Shown: positions 35,330-44,484, counted from the stretch's first letter. The stretch is 64,000 bases of DNA from Lonepinella sp051851555 (GCF_051851555.1 NZ_JBPDVH010000001.1:496001-560000), one strand, 5' to 3'. Program-made: numbers and translations. The notes: generated by a model from the sequence alone, not told the origin.

Positions 35330-36266
35330 AACCTCCTCCCTCGGTGATGTATTACATTGCTTACCTGCACTTACGGATGCACAACATGCGTTAGGTGATG
35401 TGCAATTTGATTGGGTGGTGGAGGAAAATTTTGCGGAAATTCCAGCTTGGCATTCGGCAGTCAATCGGGTGATTCCTATCGCTATTCGTCGTTGGCGGAA
35501 AAATTTGTTGGATAAACAAACCTATCAACAATGGCAATCTTATAAAAATCAATTACAAAGCACGCAGTATGGTGTTGTAATTGACGCACAAGGGTTAATA
35601 AAAAGTGCGTTGTTTGCAACCCGTTTGGCACAGGGTGAAAAATTCGGTTATGACCGAAAATCGATTCGTGAACCTTTGGCGAGTTTGTTTTATCAGCATA
35701 CATTTTTCATTCCTTATCAACAACATGCGGTGGAGCGAATTCGTCAATTATTCGCACAATCCTTAGGTTATCACTTGCCCGACAGCAAAGGGGATTACGG
35801 CATAGCTCGGCATTTTCAACAGCAACAGTCAGCAACGCCTTATATGATGTTTATTCATGCTACAACTAGATCCGATAAGCATTGGGTAGATAGCGAATGG
35901 AAAAAATTAGCGGAAAAAATCACCGCACTTTATCCCAATATAGAGATTCGTTTACCTTGGGGAAATGAGAAAGAAAAGCAGCGGGCGGAATGGATTGCAC
36001 AAGGTTTACCCAATGTTCTTGTGTTACCCAAATCTAGTTTAACTGAATTAGCCCATCAACTTGCCAACGCCAAAGCTGTTGTGTCCGTGGACACGGGGTT
36101 GGCGCATTTAACTGCTGCGTTAGATGTGCCGAATGTGACCTTATATGGTGCCACGGATCCTAAGCTCATTGGTTGTTATGGTAAAAATCAGCATTATTTA
36201 CACAAAGATGATATGACTAAAATTTGTGCGGGAGATGTGCTTGAACAACTGGAAATGATTATGTAG
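35307..36266 (+). CDS. waaC: ADP-heptose:LPS heptosyltransferase I
   Basis: WaaC (OpsX-type in Haemophilus) adds the first heptose to Kdo of lipid A. Its 319 residues start MARICIIKTSSLGDVLHCLPALTDAQ, very close to enterobacterial WaaC, with FDWVVEENFAEIPAWHSAVNRVIPIAIRRWRK (about 34-65) and SVDTGLAHLTAALDVPNVTLYGATDP (about 252-277). The ATG lies inside the preceding HEPN gene. Confidence 0.95.
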   Translation: MARICIIKTSSLGDVLHCLPALTDAQHALGDVQFDWVVEENFAEIPAWHSAVNRVIPIAIRRWRKNLLDKQTYQQWQSYKNQLQSTQYGVVIDAQGLIKSALFATRLAQGEKFGYDRKSIREPLASLFYQHTFFIPYQQHAVERIRQLFAQSLGYHLPDSKGDYGIARHFQQQQSATPYMMFIHATTRSDKHWVDSEWKKLAEKITALYPNIEIRLPWGNEKEKQRAEWIAQGLPNVLVLPKSSLTELAHQLANAKAVVSVDTGLAHLTAALDVPNVTLYGATDPKLIGCYGKNQHYLHKDDMTKICAGDVLEQLEMIM

Positions 36267-36273
36267 GCAGAAA

Positions 36274-36300
36274 AAAGTGCGGTATTTTTTACCGCACTTT
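36274..36300. terminator. Uptake-sequence pair terminator behind waaC
   Basis: AAAGTGCGGT and ACCGCACTTT face each other around seven bases, between convergent waaC and the truncated-looking efe gene. Confidence 0.8.
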
Positions 36301-36317
36301 TCTCCTAACCAAACCAA

Positions 36318-36968
36318 TTAGTTAGATTTATTGTTAACAAAATCATCCACCGTGTTTTTCAATATGACCAACTGCTGCTGCATTTGGTCATAATTGGCCG
36401 GATTGGCTTGCATAGCACTACGGAATAAAGACATTGCCGTTTCCATTTTGCCGTAATGGCTTAAACTGGCGCCACGCATGGATAATTCATTCGCTCCCCA
36501 AGTGGCACCAAAACGGTGAAATTTTGCTTGAATGTCATCTATGTTTTTACTCGCTAGCACTTGTTCTAACTCTTGCAAAGTCGGCACCACTTGCTCGGCA
36601 AATTTCTGACGATTTTTATCGTGATTCACGGGGTTTTGTTCTTTCTCAAACGCATACAGATCTTTAGAAATTTGTTCTACATTGGCTAACGTTGGGGTAG
36701 CAATAGCGGTTTCGAGTGCTTTGCTTGTTTGTATGCCTGCCTCAGAATCATGGTTTGGAATCGCATTAAACTCTTGTTGTAAGGCTTGTAAATACTGTTT
36801 TGTTTGCTGCGTATTTTCTTTTTTAACGGCAGACAAGGCGTCCGATAAATGCACAAATAATGCGCCCAATTCCACTTTGGCATACGCCGAAGTGGAGAAA
36901 CATAAGCCTAATAATAAACTCAGTTTAAAGGGATTCAAAAAGGGCTTTGCCCAAGTAGTCATTTTCAT
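36318..36968 (-). CDS. Periplasmic protein resembling the N-terminal domain of FTR1-type iron permeases (EfeU remnant?)
   Basis: This 216-residue protein has a signal-like N-terminus (hydrophobic about 14-28, cleavage after AYA) and a helical body. To my reading it resembles the periplasmic N-terminal region that precedes the membrane part of long FTR1/FetM-type permeases in this family (segments such as LFVHLSDALSAVKK, ALYAFEKEQNPV and SHYGKMETAMSLFRSAMQANPANYDQMQQQ). No membrane part follows: the frame stops and an uptake-sequence terminator comes 18 bases later. Its start overlaps efeB by 44 bases, with AGGAG six bases upstream. It could be a truncated permease or a stand-alone domain. Confidence 0.6.
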   Translation of the reverse strand: MKMTTWAKPFLNPFKLSLLLGLCFSTSAYAKVELGALFVHLSDALSAVKKENTQQTKQYLQALQQEFNAIPNHDSEAGIQTSKALETAIATPTLANVEQISKDLYAFEKEQNPVNHDKNRQKFAEQVVPTLQELEQVLASKNIDDIQAKFHRFGATWGANELSMRGASLSHYGKMETAMSLFRSAMQANPANYDQMQQQLVILKNTVDDFVNNKSN

Positions 36969-38118
36969 CTTTTACTCCTGCGAAACAAGCGAACAGTCCA
37001 CTGCCAATATGGGTAATGTACTCGTTCATTTTATCAATATTGCCGAAATGATTTTGTATGGTAATAAATTGTTGTGGATCTTTTTGGAATGACACAAATA
37101 ATAAACCTGCGTCAAATTGCCCTGTGCGTGGATCAATGCCACTGGCATAGGAAAAAGAACGGCGTAATAATTTTAACCCCGTTTTATGGGCAATATGCGT
37201 ATGTGAATCTTCAGGCACGAGCGGTTGTCCATCTTGACCTTTTTTGTCTAAATCCACTGGGTCAAATTCTTTTTTCTGTCCGTAGGCAGCGCCTGAATCA
37301 CGATGGCGACCAAAGGTATTTTGTTGTTCGCTTAAACTGGTGCGATCCCAAGTTTCTAAGAACATCTGGATTTTACGCACCACGAGGAATGAACCACCTT
37401 TCAGCCAGTTATCTTTGTCGTACCACACGGTTTTGTCTAATTCTTCTCCTTGTGGATTACCGGTGCCATCACGGAAACCGAACAGATTGCGTGGCGTGTC
37501 GGTTCCCTCAAAGGAATTAAACCCTGATTGGCTCCAACGCATGGTGACTTCAGAACGAGCCACACGAACCAAATTGCGCACTGCATGAAAGGCCACTTGC
37601 GGATCGTCCGCACAAGCCTGAATACAAATATCGCCCCCGACAAATTGATCTTTGAGTTGATCACGTGGAAAATGCGGTAAATCCACTAATTCTGCGGGTT
37701 TGGCTTTTTCAATACCTAATTTAGTAAAGAAACTTGGGCTGACGCCGAACGTTAGGGTTAAATTATAAGGATTTAAGCTATCCGCCTCACCGGTATCAAC
37801 TGCCGGTACATAGCCATTTTCGCTATATATCTGGACATTTTTCCCTTGCGTTAATTGTTGGCTGTATGCTGTCCAAGTTTTAAACATCTGTTTAATTTCA
37901 TCAAGATTTTGACTATGCAAATCCAACACAATAAAGTAAATATGATGCTGCGCTGGAGAAGTGATGCCTTGTTGGTGTATGTTGAAAAATGGATAGATAT
38001 TTTTAATGGTGATTTTTTGGCGTGGTTCTAAAGAATAAGCGGTGCCAGCCATGAGGCCAGCACCGATGATGACACTACTCTTTAGGAAGTCACGCCGAGC
38101 ATTGTTTGTATGACTCAT
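36925..38118 (-). CDS. efeB: DyP-type haem peroxidase EfeB
   Basis: EfeB is a periplasmic haem peroxidase of the EfeUOB ferrous iron system, also proposed to deferrochelate haem. The twin-arginine signal is NARRDFLKSS (residues 6-15). The DyP motif GFRDGTGNP lies at 214-222, and a haem-ligand His is expected in HIAHKTGLKLLRRSFSYASG (about 320-340). Length is 397 residues. It is 14 bases behind efeO and overlaps the following gene. Confidence 0.93.
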   Translation of the reverse strand: MSHTNNARRDFLKSSVIIGAGLMAGTAYSLEPRQKITIKNIYPFFNIHQQGITSPAQHHIYFIVLDLHSQNLDEIKQMFKTWTAYSQQLTQGKNVQIYSENGYVPAVDTGEADSLNPYNLTLTFGVSPSFFTKLGIEKAKPAELVDLPHFPRDQLKDQFVGGDICIQACADDPQVAFHAVRNLVRVARSEVTMRWSQSGFNSFEGTDTPRNLFGFRDGTGNPQGEELDKTVWYDKDNWLKGGSFLVVRKIQMFLETWDRTSLSEQQNTFGRHRDSGAAYGQKKEFDPVDLDKKGQDGQPLVPEDSHTHIAHKTGLKLLRRSFSYASGIDPRTGQFDAGLLFVSFQKDPQQFITIQNHFGNIDKMNEYITHIGSGLFACFAGVKDENDYLGKALFESL

Positions 38119-38132
38119 AGTGACTCCACGGA

Positions 38133-38945
38133 TTATTTACCTAAAATAACACCTAATTGAGCCAATGGTTCACCCAATTTATTCACAGCCTCAGCCAAGG
38201 CTTTGGTGTCTTTTTCAGTTAAGCTATTGTATGGAACATATTCATAACCTGAGCTAGATTTATTATAAGTTTGTAATAAATCATTCACTTCTTTGAAATG
38301 TTTTTCAATTTTTTCACTTAATGCTTTGTCTTTTTTCAACAATTCAGGTTTAAATAATTCATAGATTTTTTCTGCCCCTTCAATATTGGCTTTAAAATCA
38401 TACAAGTCCGTTTTGGAGAAAATATCTTCTTCACCCGTTACTTTGCTAGTGGAAACTTCATTTAACAAATCCACCGCACCTGTAATCATTAACTCTGGGG
38501 TCACTTCTGCGGTTGGGATTTTAGCACGTAACTCTTTTACATCTTTGAGTAACTGATCGGCCGTTTCTTCGGTGCCTTTAGTGGTATTTTGTTCCCATAA
38601 GACTTTTTCAATTTTGTGGAAACCTGACCAATCTTTTTCAGTTTTGCCTTCTTCGGTTAAATCTGCCAAACGAGCATCAATACGTGGATCTAAATCCCCA
38701 AAACTTTCTGCAATGGGTTCAGAACGTTCATAATACATACGAGCTTGTGGGTAAATCGCTTTGGCTTTTTCTACGTCGCCCGATTTTAATGCTCCAACAA
38801 AAGATTCGGTTTGGGTGACCAATTCATCAATTTGTGCCACCACAAAATCTTTGTAGTCTTTGGTTTCTTTAGATAAATCCGCTGCCATAGCCGGTGCAGA
38901 AAGTAATAAACCAGAAATAACGGCAGCAATGAGTTTTAAACGCAT
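38133..38945 (-). CDS. efeO: Periplasmic EfeO/EfeM-type iron-binding protein (M75 domain)
   Basis: This periplasmic component of the Efe iron uptake system has 270 residues from the ATG at 38945 (AAGGAG six bases upstream). A signal peptide ends at PAMAA, followed by a single M75/imelysin-like domain with the H-x-x-E motif in GFHKIEKVLW. The N-terminal cupredoxin domain of E. coli EfeO is absent, so this is the M75-only form (EfeM type). It is first in the efeO-efeB transcript, behind a Fur-like box. Confidence 0.9.
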   Translation of the reverse strand: MRLKLIAAVISGLLLSAPAMAADLSKETKDYKDFVVAQIDELVTQTESFVGALKSGDVEKAKAIYPQARMYYERSEPIAESFGDLDPRIDARLADLTEEGKTEKDWSGFHKIEKVLWEQNTTKGTEETADQLLKDVKELRAKIPTAEVTPELMITGAVDLLNEVSTSKVTGEEDIFSKTDLYDFKANIEGAEKIYELFKPELLKKDKALSEKIEKHFKEVNDLLQTYNKSSSGYEYVPYNSLTEKDTKALAEAVNKLGEPLAQLGVILGK

Positions 38946-39003
38946 ATAAATCTCCTTAATTTGAAGTGAGGATAACATGAAAAATCGTCTTTATCTTAGA
39001 TCA

Positions 39004-39022
39004 AATAAAAATAATTCTCAAT
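39004..39022 (-). promoter_or_regulatory. Fur-like box before efeO
   Basis: AATAAAAATAATTCTCAAT matches the 19-base Fur consensus GATAATGATAATCATTATC at 11 positions. It lies about 60 bases upstream of efeO in the 96-base intergenic space, so iron repression is expected. Confidence 0.5.
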
Positions 39023-39041
39023 AGTCTATTGATATATTTTA

Positions 39042-39953
39042 TTACGGCAACGCCTCTCTTAATCGCCCGTTATACTCCGCCAACAAGGCTTTGGCTTGTT
39101 GAATATCAAGCTGTGCCAAGATCATCATAATCGCCAACTTGGTATCATTTTCTGCTAATTTTAAGGCTTTAGTTGCCTTATATTCATCACAATCCGTGGC
39201 TTGCATAACAATGCGAATGGCTCTGGCTTTGAGTTTTTCATTGCTGGCTTGTACATCAACCATCAGATTTTGATAACATTTTCCGAGTAAAATCATGCTT
39301 GCTGTGGTAAGCATATTTAACACCAATTTTTGTGCAGTGCCAGATTTCATTCGGCTTGATCCAGTTAAGATTTCGGCGCCAACCACGGTTTCAATGGCTA
39401 TATCGGCAATTTGTGCCATTTTGGAATTTGGGTTACTGGCAATAGCCACCGTAGTAGCTCCAAGTTCCTTAGCATAGTGCAACGCCCCGATCACATAAGG
39501 CGTACGCCCACTAGCTGCAATGCCAACCAATACATCTTTTTCTGAAAAATTAATTTGTTGCAGATCAATTCTGCCTTGCTCCAAATTATCTTCCGCTCCT
39601 TCTATTGGGTGACGCAAAGCACATTCACCACCGGCAATCAACCCCACCACCATTTCAGGGGACACGCCAAAGGTCGGCGGACATTCCGACGCATCTAACA
39701 CGCCTAATCGTCCACTCGTGCCTGCACCGATATAGACTAATCGGCCACCAGTTTGAAAGGCTTGTACGATTTTTTCGACGGCTAACGCAATCTGTGGCAA
39801 GCATTTTTCAATGGCTTGCGGTACGGCTTTATCTTGCTGATTTATCAGACGGACTATCTCCAACGCGTTCATCTGATCCACGTTGGTTGAAGCAGGATTA
39901 CGTTGCTCGGTGAGCATTTGTCCGAGGGCGTTGAGTAGATTTTTTTCTGTCAT
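39042..39953 (-). CDS. murQ: N-acetylmuramic acid 6-phosphate etherase
   Basis: MurQ cleaves the lactyl ether of MurNAc-6-P to give GlcNAc-6-P in peptidoglycan recycling. The 303-residue SIS-domain protein shows IGAGTSGRLGVLDASECPPTFG (about 76-97) and SSRMKSGTAQKLVLNMLTT (about 197-215). It follows anmK by nine bases, which produces its substrate. Confidence 0.96.
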   Translation of the reverse strand: MTEKNLLNALGQMLTEQRNPASTNVDQMNALEIVRLINQQDKAVPQAIEKCLPQIALAVEKIVQAFQTGGRLVYIGAGTSGRLGVLDASECPPTFGVSPEMVVGLIAGGECALRHPIEGAEDNLEQGRIDLQQINFSEKDVLVGIAASGRTPYVIGALHYAKELGATTVAIASNPNSKMAQIADIAIETVVGAEILTGSSRMKSGTAQKLVLNMLTTASMILLGKCYQNLMVDVQASNEKLKARAIRIVMQATDCDEYKATKALKLAENDTKLAIMMILAQLDIQQAKALLAEYNGRLREALP

Positions 39954-39962
39954 ATTGATTTC

Positions 39963-41075
39963 CTATTTGGGAAAAATTACCCCTAAACTCACCGCACTTT
40001 TTGCCCCCGTGACGGCAGGCAAATTACTCGGTAAATTATGGATGCGTTGATAAGCTAGCCATGCAAAGGCAGCCGCTTCCATATAATCCACATCAAAACC
40101 AACCACGTTGGTTTTGGCGACCCTCCATTGGGGTAACGATGCTTGTAGGCGTTGCATAATTAACGGATTTTTTGCCCCACCGCCGCACACTAACAATTCA
40201 CAAGGTAAGCCTTGAAGGTCTAATTTTAACAGCTCATTCACCACACCTTGCACGGTAAATTCTAGTAAGGTACGTTGCACATCTTGCGGTAAAAGTGCGG
40301 TGTGTTTTTGTAATTTTTTTTCTAACCAAGCTAAATTAAATAGCTCTCGCCCAGTGCTTTTCGGTGGGGCTTGTTGAAAAAACGGTTCATCTAATAAATC
40401 CGCCAATAAAGGCTGATTGATCTCTCCACTGGACGCCCATTCGCCATTTTTGTCATAACGCTTACCAAGGTGTTTTTCAATCCAACAATCTAATAATGTA
40501 TTGCCTGCTCCTACATCATAGCCAATGGTTTCTGCACTGGGATTCAGCACGGAAATATTACTGATTCCCCCAATATTCAAAATGACCCTGAATGTGTTGG
40601 GATCACTTAGCATGGCTTGATGAAAGGCCGGCACAAGTGGTGCCCCTTGTCCCCCAACGGCCATATCTTTACGGCGAAAATCCGCTACCGTGGTAATGCC
40701 AGTTTGAGTGGCAACAAGATTCATATCGCCGATTTGCATGGTAAACGGATAAGCTAAATTAGGGGAATGCCACACGGTTTGACCATGGCAACCAATGGCA
40801 ATAATTTCATCTGGTTTTAACCGCACTTTCAGCAAGAATTGATTCACCGAATCGGCATAAAGTTTGCCTAATAGATGATCCAGTTCGCCAAACTCTTGTA
40901 AACTCGTTTTCCCCGATTGCACCAGTGCGGTGATTTTTTGCCGAATTTTTTCAGGCATCGGCACAAAATCGCAGGCGACGGTTTTTGGTGGAGATTGCCC
41001 AAAATCCATTAACGCCAAATCCACGCCATCAAGGCTCGTGCCTGACATAATGCCGATGTAGTATTGAGGTTGCAT
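39963..41075 (-). CDS. anmK: Anhydro-N-acetylmuramic acid kinase
   Basis: AnmK hydrolyses and phosphorylates 1,6-anhydro-MurNAc to MurNAc-6-P during cell-wall recycling. The 370-residue protein starts YIGIMSGTSLDGVDLALMDF (about 6-25) and has DVGAGNTLLDCWIEKHLGKRYDKNGEWA (about 186-213), both diagnostic. It forms an operon with murQ. Confidence 0.96.
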   Translation of the reverse strand: MQPQYYIGIMSGTSLDGVDLALMDFGQSPPKTVACDFVPMPEKIRQKITALVQSGKTSLQEFGELDHLLGKLYADSVNQFLLKVRLKPDEIIAIGCHGQTVWHSPNLAYPFTMQIGDMNLVATQTGITTVADFRRKDMAVGGQGAPLVPAFHQAMLSDPNTFRVILNIGGISNISVLNPSAETIGYDVGAGNTLLDCWIEKHLGKRYDKNGEWASSGEINQPLLADLLDEPFFQQAPPKSTGRELFNLAWLEKKLQKHTALLPQDVQRTLLEFTVQGVVNELLKLDLQGLPCELLVCGGGAKNPLIMQRLQASLPQWRVAKTNVVGFDVDYMEAAAFAWLAYQRIHNLPSNLPAVTGAKSAVSLGVIFPK

Positions 41076-41091
41076 TATTTATTCTCATTTT

Positions 41092-41155
41092 GTAGGGGCG
41101 TATTGCATACGCCCTATTGCTCGATCTTTTTTGGGCGTATGCAATACGCCCCTAC
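41092..41155. repeat. Foldback element: dispersed palindrome, copies B1 and B2
   Basis: A 23-base arm (41092-41114, GTAGGGGCGTATTGCATACG followed by CCC) is repeated as an exact reverse complement at 41133-41155, with 18 bases between. Each arm is itself nearly palindromic (GGGCGTAT-N3-ATACGCCC), so it is a double hairpin. The related palindrome at 29119-29137 makes it a dispersed repeat family. It fills much of the divergent space between anmK and glmU. Confidence 0.85.
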
Positions 41156-41239
41156 GGCGATATATTATAGTCGTATTAGATCATTTCACAAAATCCGTGT
41201 AAAATAGACCGCAGTTTAATCCAATTTGAGAACATCAAG

Positions 41240-42616
41240 ATGACCCAATCTAACAATAAATTAAGCGTAGTGATCCTAGCCGCTGGCAAAGGCACCAGAA
41301 TGTATTCTGATTTACCAAAAGTGTTGCACAACGTGGCGGGCAAACCTATGGTAAAACATGTAATTGATACCGCAAAACAGCTCAATGCTGAGCAGATTCA
41401 TTTAATTTATGGCCATGGTGCAGATTTGTTAAAACAACGTTTAGCGGATGAACCAGTTAATTGGGTGTTCCAAGCGGAGCAGTTAGGCACTGGACACGCT
41501 ATGCAACAGGCCGCACCGTTTTTTAAAGATAACGAAAATATTGTGATGTTATACGGTGATGCCCCATTAATTACGGCGGAAACCTTACAAAAACTCATTG
41601 CCGCTAAACCACAAAATGGTATTGCCTTATTAACGGTGAATTTAGATAATCCCACCGGTTATGGACGGATTATTCGTGAAAAGGGTTCCGTAGTAGCCAT
41701 TGTCGAACAAAAAGATGCCAATCCTGAACAGCTCAAAATCACCGAAGTGAACACTGGTGTGATGGTATCTGACGGCGCCAGTTTTAAAAAATGGTTAAGC
41801 CGTTTGGATAATAATAATGCTCAGGGCGAATATTATATGACTGACGTTATCGGGTTGGCGAACCAAGACGGTTATCAAGTTGCCGCCGTGACTGCCGAGG
41901 ATATTATGGAAGTAGAAGGAGCCAATAATCGTTTACAACTCAATGCGTTAGAACGTTATTACCAACGCAAACAGGCGAGCCGTTTATTGCTATCTGGCGT
42001 CAGCCTTGCCGATCCAGAGCGTTTTGATTTACGTGGCGAATTAAGCCATGGTAAAGATTGCGAAATCGATATTAACGTGATTATTGAGGGTAAGGTTCAA
42101 TTAGGTAATGGTGTAAAAATCGGGGCGGGTTGTGTGCTGAAAAATGTTGTCGTGGGTGACAATGTAGAAATTAAGCCTTATTCCGTATTTGAAGATTGCA
42201 CCGTGGGCGAGAAAGCCATTATCGGACCATTTAGCCGTTTACGCCCTGGTGCAGAACTCGCTGCTGAAACCCATGTGGGTAATTTTGTAGAAATCAAAAA
42301 AGCCACTATTGGTAAAGGCTCAAAAGTGAATCATCTGACTTACGTAGGGGATGCAGAAGTAGGGGCAAATGTGAATGTGGGAGCTGGGGTAATTACCTGT
42401 AATTATGACGGTGCCAATAAATTCAAAACGGTGATTGGCGATAACGTGTTTGTCGGTTCCGACTGCCAACTGGTTGCCCCTGTCAATATTGCAAAGGGGG
42501 CAACGATTGGCGCAGGTACCACGATCACCAAAGATGTGGCGGAAAATGAGCTTGTGATTAGCCGTGTACCACAAAAACACATTCAAGGTTGGCAACGTCC
42601 AAGTAAGAAAAAATAA
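41240..42616 (+). CDS. glmU: Bifunctional GlmU (glucosamine-1-P acetyltransferase / UDP-GlcNAc pyrophosphorylase)
   Basis: GlmU makes UDP-GlcNAc for peptidoglycan and LPS. Of 458 residues, the N-terminal half is the uridylyltransferase with LAAGKGTRMYSDLPKVLH (about 13-30) and YGDAPLI. After about 250 the left-handed beta-helix acetyltransferase shows hexapeptide repeats (IGAGCVLKNVVVGDNVEIKPY). C-terminal RVPQKHIQGWQRP is typical. The gene stands alone on the plus strand. Confidence 0.97.
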   Translation: MTQSNNKLSVVILAAGKGTRMYSDLPKVLHNVAGKPMVKHVIDTAKQLNAEQIHLIYGHGADLLKQRLADEPVNWVFQAEQLGTGHAMQQAAPFFKDNENIVMLYGDAPLITAETLQKLIAAKPQNGIALLTVNLDNPTGYGRIIREKGSVVAIVEQKDANPEQLKITEVNTGVMVSDGASFKKWLSRLDNNNAQGEYYMTDVIGLANQDGYQVAAVTAEDIMEVEGANNRLQLNALERYYQRKQASRLLLSGVSLADPERFDLRGELSHGKDCEIDINVIIEGKVQLGNGVKIGAGCVLKNVVVGDNVEIKPYSVFEDCTVGEKAIIGPFSRLRPGAELAAETHVGNFVEIKKATIGKGSKVNHLTYVGDAEVGANVNVGAGVITCNYDGANKFKTVIGDNVFVGSDCQLVAPVNIAKGATIGAGTTITKDVAENELVISRVPQKHIQGWQRPSKKK

Positions 42617-42700
42617 TTGTCGCTTTCAATGAAATTTTATGGGTTTATCCTTTATTTCAGTAAAAAAATTGATAAACTAACCAAGGGTATGGCATTCAAC

Positions 42701-42714
42701 TTGATCCATATCAA
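42701..42714 (+). promoter_or_regulatory. FNR site upstream of pckA
   Basis: TTGATCCATATCAA is a full match to TTGAT-N4-ATCAA. It is centred about 131 bases before the pckA start codon and about 90 before the start point predicted from TAGAAT (42786-42791). Confidence 0.7.
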
Positions 42715-42749
42715 AAAAACAGATAAAACTTCAACTTTTTTTCAGAAAT

Positions 42750-42763
42750 TTGATCGAGTTCAG
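42750..42763 (+). promoter_or_regulatory. Degenerate FNR half-site pair near the pckA promoter
   Basis: TTGATCGAGTTCAG keeps one full half-site and three of five bases in the other. It is centred 41.5 bases before the start point predicted from TAGAAT, the class II activator position. Confidence 0.45.
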
Positions 42764-42838
42764 GTTTTTTCTTGTAAAAAAGTTATAGAATACGCACATC
42801 CATTAATTTTTAATTTTCTAACTCTAATGAGGTAATGT

Positions 42839-44455
42839 ATGACTGACTTAAACAAAGTAATCAAAGAACTTAACGACATTGGTATCACTGGCGTGACAGA
42901 AATTGTTCATAACCCAAGTTATGAACTGCTTTTCGCTGAAGAAACCAAAGATAGCTTACAAGGCTATGAAAAAGGTATCGTGACTACAACTGGTGCAGTG
43001 GCAGTAGATACGGGTATCTTCACTGGTCGTTCACCAAAAGATAAATACATCGTGTTAGATGACAAATCAAAAGACACCGTTTGGTGGACTAGCGATGCCG
43101 CTAAAAACGATAATAAACCAATGAGTCAAGAAACCTGGAAAAGTTTAAAATCCTTAGTGACTCACCAGCTTTCTGGTAAACGTTTATTTGTGGTTGATGC
43201 GTTCTGTGGTGCGAATGCCGATACTCGTTTAGCAGTACGTATCGTTACCGAAGTGGCATGGCAAGCTCACTTTGTGAAAAATATGTTCATTCGCCCAAGC
43301 GATGCAGAATTAGCGAACTTCAAACCAGATTTCGTGGTAATGAACGGTTCTAAAGTGACCAATCCAAACTGGAAAGAACAAGGCTTAAACAGCGAAAACT
43401 TCGTGGCATTCAACATCACTGAAGGCGTACAATTAATCGGTGGTACTTGGTACGGCGGTGAAATGAAAAAAGGTATGTTCTCAATGATGAACTACTTCTT
43501 ACCATTACGTGGAATCGCATCAATGCACTGTTCTGCTAACGTGGGTAAAGACGGCGACGTTGCGGTATTCTTCGGTTTATCAGGTACAGGTAAAACCACC
43601 CTTTCAACTGACCCTAAACGTAAATTAATCGGTGATGATGAACACGGTTGGGACGATGACGGTGTATTCAACTACGAAGGTGGTTGCTATGCAAAAACTA
43701 TCAACCTATCTAAAGAAAACGAACCTGACATCTATGGTGCCATCAAACGTGATGCCTTATTAGAAAACGTAGTGGTTCGTGCTGATGGTTCTGTTGACTT
43801 TGCAGACGGTTCAAAAACTGAAAACACTCGTGTTTCTTACCCAATTTATCACATTGATAACATTGTTGAACCTGTATCTAAAGCTGGTCATGCGAAAAAA
43901 GTGATTTTCTTAACCGCAGATGCGTTCGGTGTATTACCACCAGTATCTAAATTAAGCCCAGAACAAACTAAATACTACTTCTTATCTGGTTTCACAGCGA
44001 AATTAGCCGGTACAGAACGTGGTATCACTGAACCAACACCAACATTCTCAGCTTGTTTCGGTGCCGCATTCTTAAGCTTACACCCAACACAATACGCTGA
44101 AGTGTTAGTGAAACGTATGGAAGCTGCTGGTGCAGAAGCCTACTTAGTGAACACTGGTTGGAACGGTACAGGTAAACGTATTTCAATCAAAGATACTCGT
44201 GGTATCATTGATGCGATTTTAGACGGTTCAATCGACAAAGCAGAAACTAAAACATTACCAATCTTCAATGTTGAAGTGCCAACTGCGTTACCAAATGTTG
44301 ACCCTGCGATCTTAGATCCACGTGATACTTATGCTGACAAAGCACAATGGCAAACTAAAGCTGAAGATTTAGCTAACCGTTTTGTGAAAAACTTTGAAAA
44401 ATATACAGTAACAGCAGAAGGTAAAGCCTTAGTGGCAGCAGGTCCTAAAGCATAA
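42839..44455 (+). CDS. pckA: Phosphoenolpyruvate carboxykinase (ATP)
   Basis: PckA interconverts oxaloacetate and PEP; in capnophilic Pasteurellaceae it fixes CO2 towards succinate. The 538-residue protein has the P-loop GLSGTGKTTLS (about residue 250), the substrate motif TGRSPKDK (about 62-69) and GGCYAKT. A 222-base leader holds FNR-like sites; the coding sequence strongly favours frequent codons, as expected for a highly expressed gene. An uptake-sequence terminator follows. Confidence 0.97.
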   Translation: MTDLNKVIKELNDIGITGVTEIVHNPSYELLFAEETKDSLQGYEKGIVTTTGAVAVDTGIFTGRSPKDKYIVLDDKSKDTVWWTSDAAKNDNKPMSQETWKSLKSLVTHQLSGKRLFVVDAFCGANADTRLAVRIVTEVAWQAHFVKNMFIRPSDAELANFKPDFVVMNGSKVTNPNWKEQGLNSENFVAFNITEGVQLIGGTWYGGEMKKGMFSMMNYFLPLRGIASMHCSANVGKDGDVAVFFGLSGTGKTTLSTDPKRKLIGDDEHGWDDDGVFNYEGGCYAKTINLSKENEPDIYGAIKRDALLENVVVRADGSVDFADGSKTENTRVSYPIYHIDNIVEPVSKAGHAKKVIFLTADAFGVLPPVSKLSPEQTKYYFLSGFTAKLAGTERGITEPTPTFSACFGAAFLSLHPTQYAEVLVKRMEAAGAEAYLVNTGWNGTGKRISIKDTRGIIDAILDGSIDKAETKTLPIFNVEVPTALPNVDPAILDPRDTYADKAQWQTKAEDLANRFVKNFEKYTVTAEGKALVAAGPKA

Positions 44456-44484
44456 TCTTTGCTAAAAGATGATACAATAATGAG

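Noticed and set aside
3048..35330. A 19-base similarity between the 3' end of the exporter gene (before HEPN copy 1) and the waaC start (at the end of HEPN copy 2), ATGG-GAGAATTT-CATTA.
   Set aside because: With two mismatches such pairs are expected by chance in 64 kb of AT-rich sequence, and the copies lie on opposite sides of the two HEPN genes, so it is not an insertion scar.
42617..42835. A 72-codon plus-strand frame directly after glmU.
   Set aside because: The start is a non-ATG codon at the glmU stop without a ribosome-binding site, and the stretch contains the pckA regulatory sites.
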